Positions 45,361 to 53,622 of a stretch of DNA of 64,000 bases are shown here, piece after piece. A program made the translations under genes and the position numbers. This DNA is from Rhizobium sp. ASV20. Lineage in GTDB: Bacteria > Pseudomonadota > Alphaproteobacteria > Rhizobiales > Rhizobiaceae. Position 1 is the first letter of the stretch. Each line of letters opens with the position of its first letter. The notes below the pieces were generated by a model. It saw only the letters and a list, made by a program, of their open reading frames with translations. It made no database searches and was not told the origin of the DNA. The stretch lies in the NCBI RefSeq assembly GCF_016429015.1, contig NZ_JAELTU010000001.1, positions 96,667-160,666 of the forward strand, given 5' to 3'.

Positions 45361-46467
45361 TCAGTGTGCCTTGAGCTGCGACGGATGCGCCGCGGCTTCT
45401 GCCAAGTCCTGCAGATACTCCTCCTTGCCCTCGCGGATGTGGCCGAGACGTTCCGCGACAAGCGCGTCGCTGCGACCGACCTCATGCTTCCACGGTTGGC
45501 GGCCGCGAAGCACGCCGGAATCATGCACTATTTCTGCGACATATTCTTCCTGGCGGTAGGCCATGACATGGATGCCGGAAACACCTTCGATGTCCTTCAC
45601 CTCGTTGATGATGTCGATGCAGAGCTGTTTGCCTTCCTTCTTCTGGTCTGCCGCTCCCTCGATGCGTTCGATGATCGTGTCGGGAATACGCACGCCCGGC
45701 ACGTTTGAGCGCATCCAGCGGGCGGCTCTGGCCGAAGCCAACGGGCCGACGCCCACCAGAATGAAGCATTTCTCATGCAGGCCGAGGTCGCGTACCCTCT
45801 GCATATAGTTTCGGAACATCGGCACGTCGTAGCAATATTGGCTCTGCACGAACTGGGCGCCGGCCTCGATCTTCTTCGCCAGCCGATGCGGGCGGAAGTC
45901 GTAAGGCGGAGCGAATGGGTTGATGGCCGCGCCGAGAAAGACTTTCGGCGGTGACGTCAACTTTCGACCGGACAGGAATTTCGCGTCGTCGCGCATCGTG
46001 CGCACGGTTTCCAGCAGCGACATGCTATCGAGATCGAAAACGGGCTTGGCGCCGGGTTGGTCGCCCACCTGCACACCATCGCCGGTGAGGCATAGAATAT
46101 TGCACACGCCCATTGCGGCTGCGCCGAGCACATCGCCCTGTATGGCGATCCGGTTTCTGTCGCGACAGGAGATCTGCATGATGGGCGCATAGCCCATGCG
46201 GGTGAGGAGCGCGCAGATGCCGACGGATGACATATGGCAGTTCGCGCCGGACGCATCGACGGCATTGATACCATCGACCCAACCGGAAAAGATCGCGGCG
46301 CGCTCGTAGACATCTTCGGGGTTGGCGCTGTCGGGTGGGTTGAGTTCAGCGGTGACGGCGAATTCGCCACGACGCAGCACGCGCTCCAGCCGGCCAAGCG
46401 AGGAGTGGCCGGGCAGGGGATCGAGCGGCAGGCCAATGCCCAACGGGTTTTCGTCGATATGGGCCAT
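45361..46467 (-). CDS. Methylenetetrahydrofolate reductase-family protein (MetF-like)
   Basis: A 368-residue TIM-barrel flavoprotein. It shares MetF features: FAVTAELNPPDSANPEDVYE at the N-terminus, ICALLTRMGYAPIMQISCRDRN, the FAD region ILCLTGDGVQ and FVQSQYCYDVPMF. MetF reduces methylene- to methyl-tetrahydrofolate. The paralogues that pair with a separate cysteine-rich MTHFR_C protein, as here, are typical of one-carbon pathways in methyl-compound users and may run in the oxidative direction. It starts three bases after the MTHFR_C stop, in the same operon. Confidence 0.9.
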   Translation of the reverse strand: MAHIDENPLGIGLPLDPLPGHSSLGRLERVLRRGEFAVTAELNPPDSANPEDVYERAAIFSGWVDGINAVDASGANCHMSSVGICALLTRMGYAPIMQISCRDRNRIAIQGDVLGAAAMGVCNILCLTGDGVQVGDQPGAKPVFDLDSMSLLETVRTMRDDAKFLSGRKLTSPPKVFLGAAINPFAPPYDFRPHRLAKKIEAGAQFVQSQYCYDVPMFRNYMQRVRDLGLHEKCFILVGVGPLASARAARWMRSNVPGVRIPDTIIERIEGAADQKKEGKQLCIDIINEVKDIEGVSGIHVMAYRQEEYVAEIVHDSGVLRGRQPWKHEVGRSDALVAERLGHIREGKEEYLQDLAEAAAHPSQLKAH

Positions 46468-46470
46468 CGG

Positions 46471-47049
46471 TCAGGCTTCCTCTTTTGCAGCGCCGCGTGC
46501 CGCAGCCGCTGCAGCCGTGACGCGCAGCCATGAAGACGTGCCGCGTAGCGACTGGTTCACCGGTTCCTGTACCTTCAAGATGCCATCGCCATGAACCATG
46601 TTCCCGGCACCTTTCCACGCCTGCACCCAAACGCAGGGCATGTCGGGTTCGACTTCGCAATTGCCATCGGCGCGCACCCCGCCGCAAGGGCCGTTTCGCA
46701 ACTGCTTGGGGCAGTTCATCGGGCAGGACATGCCGGTCGACGACAGCACGCATTGGCCGCACATGCGACAGTCGAACAGCAAGCCTTTCACATGGCGCTC
46801 AACAAAGGCGACGGGCCGCTCCGCACGCCCGTAGCCGACGAATGTCCAAAAGGGATGCAGCAGCAAAAACGCGCTGGCAAAGCGGCCATAGAACCATTCG
46901 AAGAAACGCGAGTGACGCACGACCCATAGCCGAACGGCGTATCTTCGTTGAGTTCTTCGGTTTGGCAAAACACCGTCGGGCGTGTGGCTATTGCCGGCGG
47001 TCTTGACGATGGGAGCCGTGACGACGGTTTTCTGCACGGCGTCAACCAT
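46471..47049 (-). CDS. Methylenetetrahydrofolate reductase C-terminal-type cysteine-rich protein
   Basis: A 192-residue protein of the MTHFR_C family, proposed to carry metal or iron-sulfur centres and to partner MetF-like subunits, as in acetogens. Its cysteine cluster is CRMCGQCVLSSTGMSC, then MNCPKQLRNGPCGGVRADG and MPCVWVQAW. A hydrophobic stretch (FASAFLLLHPFWTFVGYG) precedes it. I use the ATG at 47049 after GGAGA; a 22-codon longer start is possible. It is immediately upstream of the MetF-like gene, and overlaps a short upstream ORF by eight bases. Confidence 0.88.
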   Translation of the reverse strand: MVDAVQKTVVTAPIVKTAGNSHTPDGVLPNRRTQRRYAVRLWVVRHSRFFEWFYGRFASAFLLLHPFWTFVGYGRAERPVAFVERHVKGLLFDCRMCGQCVLSSTGMSCPMNCPKQLRNGPCGGVRADGNCEVEPDMPCVWVQAWKGAGNMVHGDGILKVQEPVNQSLRGTSSWLRVTAAAAAARGAAKEEA

Positions 47050-47182
47050 TGTCGATATCTCCGGCCCTGGCGCTTCTCGCCCGTCGTTCGGGCGCATAAG
47101 CGAATCTCGCCACATGCCAGTTTCTTTTTGCGGCGATCCGTCTTCCAGTACGCCACTGGTCGACGACGATGCTTACCGTCAT
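47042..47182 (-). CDS. Candidate 46-codon leader ORF of the MTHFR operon
   Basis: A minus-strand ORF of 46 codons starts at 47182, nine bases after GAGGGAG, and stops at 47042, eight bases inside the MTHFR_C gene. Its product (beginning MTVSIVVDQWRTGRR) is basic and unrecognised. The overlap and good ribosome binding site suggest translational coupling, but coding by chance cannot be excluded. Confidence 0.35.
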   Translation of the reverse strand: MTVSIVVDQWRTGRRIAAKRNWHVARFAYAPERRARSARAGDIDNG

Positions 47183-47612
47183 GCGCGAAATCTCCCTCTC
47201 ATCCTACAATGCACGGCGGCCGAAGAGCTCACTGCGCTTGGCACGACGCTGCATGGGCCGAAAAGCGACGGGATAAGAAACCATCTCGGCAATCGGCAGC
47301 AACGCGCTGGCTCCCATGTGCAGGCTTTGCGGATTACGTTCCGGAGACTGCAAGTATCAGCATAGCCGTAAGCGTCGGTTGACAACAATCCTTTCCAGAT
47401 AGCGGGCCGATCTTGTGAAGACAAAGGTGGCGCATTGCTGGGCAAGGCTGCAGATCTATGAACCAGACCGACTCATTGTAGTGAACAGCAATATCTCGCG
47501 CACGATTGCGCCGCGCGCGACCTCATGAACTTTTCGCGTCTTGGTGCGTTTACCTCGCGGAGAACTTGTCTCCGCTCTTGTTGATCAAGTCTATTCAGAG
47601 AGGGTAACAATC
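47183..47612. other. Intergenic region between MTHFR operon and entericidin
   Basis: About 430 bases without a supported gene. It must contain divergent promoters for the MTHFR operon and the entericidin gene. A 29-base tract from 47498 (GCACGATTGCGCCGCGCGCG) is GC-dense and may fold. Confidence 0.45.
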
Positions 47613-47771
47613 ATGACCGCATCTACACTTGGCAAAATTGCCGCCGCCTGCGCCGTCCTCATGGTTCTCGCTTCCTGTGCCAACACCATTCGCGGCGTGG
47701 GTAGAGACACAGCGAATGCGGTCCATGCGACACAGGATGCGGGTCATACCGTCAAGAAGGCCGCGCAGTAG
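47613..47771 (+). CDS. Entericidin A/B family lipoprotein
   Basis: A 52-residue lipoprotein. The signal peptide IAAACAVLMVLASC ends in a lipobox (LASC, lipidated Cys about residue 21), followed by ANTIRGVGRDTANAVHATQD, the entericidin pattern. In enterobacteria EcnA/EcnB act as an antidote/toxin pair tied to stationary phase, but in rhizobia single copies occur without known function. The ATG at 47613 follows AGGG. The longer frame from 47541 is rejected. Confidence 0.9.
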   Translation: MTASTLGKIAAACAVLMVLASCANTIRGVGRDTANAVHATQDAGHTVKKAAQ

Positions 47772-47791
47772 CGAGTTGCCGCCCTCCGCAC

Positions 47792-47821
47792 GCCGGCGAC
47801 CTGGGAAGATCTGTCGCCGGC
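47792..47821. repeat. Inverted repeat after entericidin gene
   Basis: GCCGGCGAC (47792-47800) and GTCGCCGGC (47813-47821) form a perfect 9-bp stem with a 12-base loop, 20 bases beyond the entericidin stop. No T-run follows, so it may aid transcript stability or termination without being a canonical terminator. Confidence 0.55.
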
Positions 47822-48031
47822 TACGAATCTGACGAGCATGATCGTCGTACCGTATATTCAGTCACTCCCAGGCTGTATCGCTCTTCGCAACCATTGCACT
47901 GAAGTGCTGCGGTTGGACGTTTCGCCGGAGCGTTTGGGTTTACCTCTGACGAATGGTGCAGGAGCCAGCGGGTTTCCTCGTTTCGCCGCAATTGCATAGC
48001 GCTCTGTCGCCCATGCTATGTTTGCGGAGTT

Positions 48032-48778
48032 ATGCGCTTGATTCGATTGATGATGATCCTGGCTTTTCTTGCTTATGCCGGCGCAGTGTCGGCTGGCGAG
48101 GCATGCCGCAAGCTTCAACATCTCGGCGACAGCTACACGGTGTGCGTCTTCGACCCGGTTGCTGACGATATCCAGCTGTTTCAGAATGATCGCACCGGCA
48201 AACCATACGGTTCCTTCCGGGCGCTCGAGAACGACCTGCGCCAGGATCGCATCTATGTGCGATTTGCCATGAATGGCGGCATGTATCTCGATGACCAATC
48301 GCCTGTCGGCCTCTTCATCGAGAACGGCCGGGAATTAAAGGCGATCAATACCAACAAGGGGTGGGGCAATTTTCACCTGCTGCCGAACGGGATCTTCTAC
48401 CTCCTGCCGGGACGCGCCGGCGTGATGGAGAGCAAGGCTTTCGCAGTCTCCGGCATCAAACCGTTCTACGCCACTCAATCCGGTCCCATGCTCGTCATGG
48501 ACGGCAAGCTTCACCCGTCATTCCTTGCCGACAGCACCAGCCTCAAGACACGAAACGGGGTCGGTGTCGCGAAAGACGGCAAGGTCGTCTTCGCCATCTC
48601 CGACGGTCCTGTGCGTTTTCACGATTTTGCGACGCTTTTCCGCGACGAGCTTGGTTGCGCGAATGCGCTGTTTCTCGACGGAAGCATTTCCAGCCTCGAT
48701 ATTCCGGAATGGCAGCGGCGCGACGGCCTGTTTCCGCTCGGTCCGATCATTGCCGTGACGGAAATGCTGCCGGGTTGA
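48032..48778 (+). CDS. Phosphodiester glycosidase family protein (NAGPA/DUF2233)
   Basis: A 248-residue exported protein. A signal peptide (LMMILAFLAYAGAVSAG) leads to a NAGPA domain with RFAMNGGMYLDDQSPVGLFI, ATQSGPMLVMDG, the RNGVGVAKDGKVVFAISDGP segment and LFLDGSISS. The human namesake uncovers mannose 6-phosphate; bacterial members probably hydrolyse glycosyl phosphodiesters in the periplasm. Its substrate here is unknown. It precedes two glycan-type genes in the same direction, but is separated from them by about 105 bases. Confidence 0.9.
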   Translation: MRLIRLMMILAFLAYAGAVSAGEACRKLQHLGDSYTVCVFDPVADDIQLFQNDRTGKPYGSFRALENDLRQDRIYVRFAMNGGMYLDDQSPVGLFIENGRELKAINTNKGWGNFHLLPNGIFYLLPGRAGVMESKAFAVSGIKPFYATQSGPMLVMDGKLHPSFLADSTSLKTRNGVGVAKDGKVVFAISDGPVRFHDFATLFRDELGCANALFLDGSISSLDIPEWQRRDGLFPLGPIIAVTEMLPG

Positions 48779-48884
48779 GCCTGGCGGTGCGCAAGGTTGG
48801 AGCCAGCCACATTCGCTAATCGAAATAAAAGGGGATGCCATATCCTCTGGCTGCACATTGTCGGATTGAGGCTTCGAAACGTTG

Positions 48885-50363
48885 ATGACAAATACTGCAA
48901 ACGAGGTGAAGGCGCTGATCTTCATGACGGCGCGCGATTGCGAAATGTATGTCCGGCAATCCCTCGCGAGCCTTTCAAGGCAGACGCTTGACGAGCTGCA
49001 CGTTCTTTTCGTCGATGATTGCTCCAAGGACGACACGGGCATAATCGCCGCCGGCCTTCTGAATGATCTGTTTCCGAACCGGCACACCTTCATCCGTAAC
49101 GATGTGCAACTCGGCAAATCGCGTAACGTCTGGGAGCATTTGCGACCGCGCGCCGACATGGCCGAGTTTATCGCCATCCTCGACGGTGACGACCAGCTGA
49201 TCATCGCCGACATTCTTGAGCAGATGTCGCAGAGCTATGCAAACGGCAAGGACGTCGTCTGGACGAACTTCATCACCGATGGCGGCGGGCTCGGCGGCAA
49301 TGGTCCTCTCGACCCCAACCTATCGCCGCGCCGGCAAGGTTGGAAAACCAGCCATCTCTTCAGTTTTCGCGCGTCCTTGCTCGCAAATATTCCCGAAGAT
49401 TATTTCAAGGACGATGCCGGGCAGTGGTTCATGGCCGCTTGCGACATCGCTCTTGCGTTGCCCATCCTCGATCAGACGCGGCATTACGAATTCATGCCGG
49501 TCAATGCGCATTGCTACACCGCGACGAATCCCTATTCACATCACAACCTCGACCCGCATTCGCGCGGCCTGAATTCCACATCGCAGCAGCGTTCGGCACA
49601 GCATGCTTTCACCAAACCGCCATTGCCGCTGACGCGACCTCTAAAGTCGGTAGCCCAGCCTCGTGCTGTTGCGCCTGTTCGCGCCGACAGCGATGCCTCT
49701 GAGGCCGCCCCTGTCGTTGCCGCGATCGGTGGCACGGACGCCTGGCAGATGACGGCGGCAGGAATTCTTGCTGCGGATTATCCGAACCTGCTCGATGCTC
49801 AGTGCGTTGCCGGTCGCAATCCGCTGACGCCGATCCAGATATGGGCGCTTCGCCGCGCAGCTTTTGGAAGAAGCGAGCGGCCGAATGTTCTGCACATAGG
49901 AGCTCCGCGTTCTGCATTGGCGCTGGCTTCGCTGCTGTCCGGCCAAGGTGCCGGCCTGAACTGCCTGTGCATGACGCCGGAGGAGGTTGCGGATCTGGAA
50001 GGACGCTTCATCGCCAGCGGTCTGACGGAAGGCATTTCCATCATAGAGACCGAGGCAGCCCAGGTGGGCTTCGAGGATGTCACGGCGATCTTCCCCGATA
50101 CCCGCCAAATCGGCGAGGAGATCAAATTCGATCTGGTCGTGGTGGATTTGCAGAATACGTCCTATCCGGCCGAGAGTGCGTTGCTGGCTCTGCCGGCCCT
50201 GGCGAATAACTTGTCGCCTATGGGCTTCAGTCTCTGCCTGTTTGCGCAGGACCGCGCAACCGAGGCATTGGTAGCCGAGCGATGGGCCGGTGTCAGCGCC
50301 GGATTGAAGTTCAGTCTCGATGCCATCGGCGGCAGTGGATTGTTGGTCGGCGGCGGCCGCTGA
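48885..50363 (+). CDS. GT2 glycosyltransferase fused to a methyltransferase-like domain
   Basis: A 492-residue protein. Residues 10-230 are a GT-A glycosyltransferase: LIFMTARDCEMYVRQSLASL, then VDDCSKDDTG and the nucleotide-sugar/metal motif AILDGDDQLII. A proline-rich linker (residues 240-280) leads to a Rossmann-like C-terminal half (LHIGAPRSALALASLL, then FDLVVVDLQNTS) resembling SAM-dependent enzymes but without a full glycine motif, so activity is doubtful. ATG 48885 or TTG 48882 may start it. It sits 73 bases ahead of a gene with the reverse domain order. Confidence 0.75.
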   Translation: MTNTANEVKALIFMTARDCEMYVRQSLASLSRQTLDELHVLFVDDCSKDDTGIIAAGLLNDLFPNRHTFIRNDVQLGKSRNVWEHLRPRADMAEFIAILDGDDQLIIADILEQMSQSYANGKDVVWTNFITDGGGLGGNGPLDPNLSPRRQGWKTSHLFSFRASLLANIPEDYFKDDAGQWFMAACDIALALPILDQTRHYEFMPVNAHCYTATNPYSHHNLDPHSRGLNSTSQQRSAQHAFTKPPLPLTRPLKSVAQPRAVAPVRADSDASEAAPVVAAIGGTDAWQMTAAGILAADYPNLLDAQCVAGRNPLTPIQIWALRRAAFGRSERPNVLHIGAPRSALALASLLSGQGAGLNCLCMTPEEVADLEGRFIASGLTEGISIIETEAAQVGFEDVTAIFPDTRQIGEEIKFDLVVVDLQNTSYPAESALLALPALANNLSPMGFSLCLFAQDRATEALVAERWAGVSAGLKFSLDAIGGSGLLVGGGR

Positions 50364-50436
50364 CCATATTTCGACCTGCCGATGTATTCCCGATAAGTCC
50401 TTGCCCCTAAACCTTTGCATGTTGGAAAGAACTGCG

Positions 50437-52281
50437 ATGACGCTGCAAGCCACAATCGCCTGTGAAGTGAACAGTTACCGGAATCCGGTCCGGTTCCACC
50501 TTCCCGATCCGAACGATCACATCCAGAGGATCATCCAGCAGAACAGCGCCTTCTATGAGCGCGCCATGCTGGAAGACGTCGGATCGTCATTGCCGGAAGA
50601 TGCCTTGGTCGTCGACGTTGGCGCGCATGTGGGTAACCATACGCTTTTTTTCGGTTCGGTCCTCGGTGTCCGGACGATCGCATTCGAACCCAATCCGGTC
50701 ACTTTCGCCACGCTGCAGGCCAATGTGGAGCTTAACGGAATCAACGGGCTCGTCGAGCTTTGCCCGCTTGCTCTTGGCGCCGGTCCGGGGACCGGGGAGA
50801 TCGTCGGCGCGGAATTTTCCGATCTTGGAGACGCCCGTTTCCAGCCGGGCGAGCACGGTACCGTCCAGATGGCGAAGCTTGATGATCTCGTCGCCGAGCA
50901 CCGGGTACATCTGATCAAGGTCGATGTCGGGGGCGCGGAGGCAGACGTGCTTCGGGGGGCGCAGGAAACCATCATACGCTCTCGGCCGAAGCTGCTTGTC
51001 AGCGCCGCTACACGCGAAATCCTGGCGGCAGTCGAAGTCGTGCTCCGTCCGCTCGGCTACCGCAAGATACGCTTCTACAACGACACGCCGACCTATCTAT
51101 TCGAGCCGGTTCATGTGGAAGCTGATGCCCCGGCGCGTGCCCTCGATTTGATCGACTCTCACAATCTGACGCTGCTTCCGCCGACGCAGCGGATCGTTGC
51201 CGGCATGGCGTCCGCGGCAGGAAACGAAGTCGCTCTGCGCGCGGCCGTGATGTCGCTGTTGCCGCAAGTCGATTGTCTCTACGTCTATCTGAACGGCTTC
51301 GCACAGCCGCCGCGCTTTATTACCGAGCACACGAAGATCCGGTATTTCATCGATACGGATGGTGCTCGCTACGGCGATGCCGGCAAGTTCTGGGGATTGG
51401 AGCAGGTCGAGGACGCCGTCTACATCACCTGCGATGACGACATCGTCTATCCCGATGATTTCGTGGCACGAATGGTCGGCGAGTTGGCGCAATCACGCGG
51501 CCTTGCTGCCGTTGGTGTTCGCGGCACGATCATGTTGCAATCGAGCCAAGGTCATTATGCGCGTGAAGAACGGGTGAATGTCGATTTGGAGCGCGCATTG
51601 ATGCGCCGTCGCCGGGTCCATATCGTCGGAACCAATGCCGCTGCCTTCCATTCAACCACGGTGAAGGCGAAGCTGGGCGATTTCCAGGACATCAAGACGG
51701 TCGACGCCTGGTTCGCACAATATCTCCTTGGTGAGGGCATTCCCGCGTACATCGTGCCGAGAAAACAAAGGTGGCTGCAGCCGATAGAGGGGCAGCACTC
51801 GACGATCCACGGTCAATCGTATGCTGGCTTCGGTTCGAGCCACGGCAGCTTGTCGAAGCAGGATGACGTTCCCGCATCGACATATCCGATCTCTCTCTTG
51901 CGTTCGGATGCCGCGGACGCCTCTTCGATCATCTATCTTGTCGATGCCCAGCAGGCAGACGGCTTGGTGGAGTTCATTCTGGCCGTAGGTGGACGTGAAC
52001 GCGATCCGGTTGTTTTCGTCACCTGCGATCACGAGACTGACGATATGCGTCGCACAGTGCTTCATCCCGAGTTTCTTTGTGAGGTGCATCTTGTCGCGCG
52101 CAGTGGCGAGCATGTCTCGAACTATCGGGAACTGCTTTGGAAACATGCCGGTCGGGTCAGAGCCTGGACGCTTCGCAACGGCAACGAACTGAAGATGGTG
52201 GACGCCGACGAGTGGGGCAATTGGTTCGAGCCGATAGAGCCGCTCGTCGATGTGACGCCCCGGATGTTTTCACCGGCGTGA
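50437..52281 (+). CDS. FkbM-type methyltransferase fused to a glycosyltransferase-like domain
   Basis: A 614-residue protein. Residues 50-230 are an FkbM methyltransferase: VVDVGAHVGNHTLFFGSVLG (SAM motif I), then IAFEPNPVTF and LIKVDVGGAEADVL, where the usual DVEG acidic residue is Gly. Residues 260-600 resemble a GT-A glycosyltransferase, with LPQVDCLYVYLNGF and a DxD-like CDDDIVYPDDF. It probably modifies a surface or secreted glycan, cytosolically. I use the ATG at 50437 (GGAAAG upstream); the frame is open further up, but that part lies under the previous gene. Confidence 0.8.
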   Translation: MTLQATIACEVNSYRNPVRFHLPDPNDHIQRIIQQNSAFYERAMLEDVGSSLPEDALVVDVGAHVGNHTLFFGSVLGVRTIAFEPNPVTFATLQANVELNGINGLVELCPLALGAGPGTGEIVGAEFSDLGDARFQPGEHGTVQMAKLDDLVAEHRVHLIKVDVGGAEADVLRGAQETIIRSRPKLLVSAATREILAAVEVVLRPLGYRKIRFYNDTPTYLFEPVHVEADAPARALDLIDSHNLTLLPPTQRIVAGMASAAGNEVALRAAVMSLLPQVDCLYVYLNGFAQPPRFITEHTKIRYFIDTDGARYGDAGKFWGLEQVEDAVYITCDDDIVYPDDFVARMVGELAQSRGLAAVGVRGTIMLQSSQGHYAREERVNVDLERALMRRRRVHIVGTNAAAFHSTTVKAKLGDFQDIKTVDAWFAQYLLGEGIPAYIVPRKQRWLQPIEGQHSTIHGQSYAGFGSSHGSLSKQDDVPASTYPISLLRSDAADASSIIYLVDAQQADGLVEFILAVGGRERDPVVFVTCDHETDDMRRTVLHPEFLCEVHLVARSGEHVSNYRELLWKHAGRVRAWTLRNGNELKMVDADEWGNWFEPIEPLVDVTPRMFSPA

Positions 52282-52438
52282 TCCGTTCCGTATGAGTAAT
52301 GGGGCTTTGGTTCGGGGAGAGCCAGAGCCATGCCATCGAGCCAGCGGCGATTTGCCGCCTGTTTTGGCGGCGTGTTGCTAGATTTGGCACGCTGTGCTCT
52401 TGAGCGTCTTCGCTTTTCCTCAACGCGCCCAAACGTTC

Positions 52439-52500
52439 TATCGTCTTGTTTTGACGTAATCGAGGCGGAAAGCCGCTGCGCGCTTTTCCTGGAAATGCTC
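52439..52500. repeat. Rhizobial-type intergenic repeat
   Basis: Roughly 60 bases, including CGGAAAGCCGCTGCGCGCTT and CCTGGAAATGCTC, resemble a short element I recall as very common in Rhizobium intergenic DNA. It ends at the stop codon of the homocysteine methyltransferase gene. The match is from memory and needs a genome search to confirm. Confidence 0.45.
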
Positions 52501-53461
52501 AAGGGAAACTTAGCGGCCCGATCCGTCCGGTGATTGTCTCCAACGATGGGCGAGGACCGGCCGGATTGTCGTCCAGCGCCCGTCTCATGGTGGCCAGATG
52601 GTCGCAGGAGGTGCCGCAGCAGCCGCCGATAATCCTCGCGCCGGCATCCCGGGCCAGGCGAGCATAGTCCGCCATCAGCTGCGGCGTGCCCGGATAGTTG
52701 AGCCGGCCGTCGCGAGTTTTCGGTATGCCGCAATTGCTCTTGACGATAACCGTTGCCGCAGGGTCTGCCTCGGTCATGAGAAGCAGGCTTGACAAGGTAT
52801 CGGCAGGTCCTGCGCCGCAATTTGCGCCGACGGCGAGGGGGCCATCGCCAATATCCGTCGCTATGCCATGAATGTCTTCCGGATGCAGGCCGGTCATGGT
52901 CCTGCCGTCTGCGTGAAACGATGCCGTATAGATATATGGCAGGCCGACCTTGACGGCCGCTTCGGCGGCAGCCCGAATTTCGTGAGGAGACGACATGGTC
53001 TCGATCCAGACAATGTCGGCGCCCCCGGCCTGCAATCCCTCGATCTGCTCCACAAAGGCGGAGACGGCGTCTTCATAGGCCAAGGCGCCGACCGGCATCA
53101 GCGGCTCGCCTGTCGGCCCTACCGATCCGGCGACGACAATTGTGCGATCAGCTTCATGGGCGACGGAACGGGCGATTTCTGCCGCCATCTTGTTGATGCT
53201 GTGTACGCGATCCTGCGCATGGTGCAGTTTCAGTCGATGGTGGTTTCCGCCAAAGCTGTTGGTGAGAATGATGTCGGCGCCGGCGCGGATGAAATCCCGA
53301 TGCAGCTTTGCGACCAGTTCCGGGTGTTGCTCGTTCCAAAGTTCAGGCGCTTGATCGAGCTTGAGACCCAAAGAAAAAAGGCTCGTGCCCATCGCGCCAT
53401 CGGCCAGCAGAACGCCTTTTTCAGCTAGAAGATCCGCGAGAAGACTGGCTGAGACGGGCAT
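52499..53461 (-). CDS. Homocysteine S-methyltransferase family protein (BHMT-like)
   Basis: A 320-residue zinc-dependent barrel enzyme that moves a methyl group to homocysteine, giving methionine. Zinc ligands are in AVGANCGAGP and the pair IIGGCCGTSCDH. The N-terminal VLLADGAMGTSLFSLGL and DIILTNSFGGNHHRLKLH are typical of the MetH-N/BHMT family. Its methyl donor may be betaine or S-methylmethionine. Proximity to a betaine-type transporter favours betaine. AAGAGG precedes the ATG at 53461. It lies downstream of the transporter on the same strand but after a terminator. Confidence 0.9.
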   Translation of the reverse strand: MPVSASLLADLLAEKGVLLADGAMGTSLFSLGLKLDQAPELWNEQHPELVAKLHRDFIRAGADIILTNSFGGNHHRLKLHHAQDRVHSINKMAAEIARSVAHEADRTIVVAGSVGPTGEPLMPVGALAYEDAVSAFVEQIEGLQAGGADIVWIETMSSPHEIRAAAEAAVKVGLPYIYTASFHADGRTMTGLHPEDIHGIATDIGDGPLAVGANCGAGPADTLSSLLLMTEADPAATVIVKSNCGIPKTRDGRLNYPGTPQLMADYARLARDAGARIIGGCCGTSCDHLATMRRALDDNPAGPRPSLETITGRIGPLSFP

Positions 53462-53561
53462 GACACCTCTTGCGATATGGGTGCGAAAGCATGAGATGCC
53501 AATATGGACGCTTCTATCGGCAGGTGCAACGCGCGTGCGGTGCTGACGCAAGGTTCGATTG

Positions 53562-53595
53562 CCGCGAGAAACAAGAGCGCCCGTAAGGGCGCTCT
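53562..53595 (-). terminator. Intrinsic terminator of the betaine-type ABC operon
   Basis: AGAGCGCCC (53574-53582), loop GTAA, GGGCGCTCT (53587-53595): a perfect 9-bp stem. Read on the minus strand it is followed by TTGTTTCTC. It lies between the ATPase stop (53623) and the homocysteine methyltransferase start (53461). Confidence 0.85.
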
Positions 53596-53622
53596 CTATG
53601 ATAGGAGACGGGTAACGCCTTC

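Noticed and set aside
52330..52533. 67-codon plus frame between two convergent genes
   Set aside because: It consists largely of the rhizobial-type repeat and the antisense end of the homocysteine methyltransferase gene, with no ribosome binding site.
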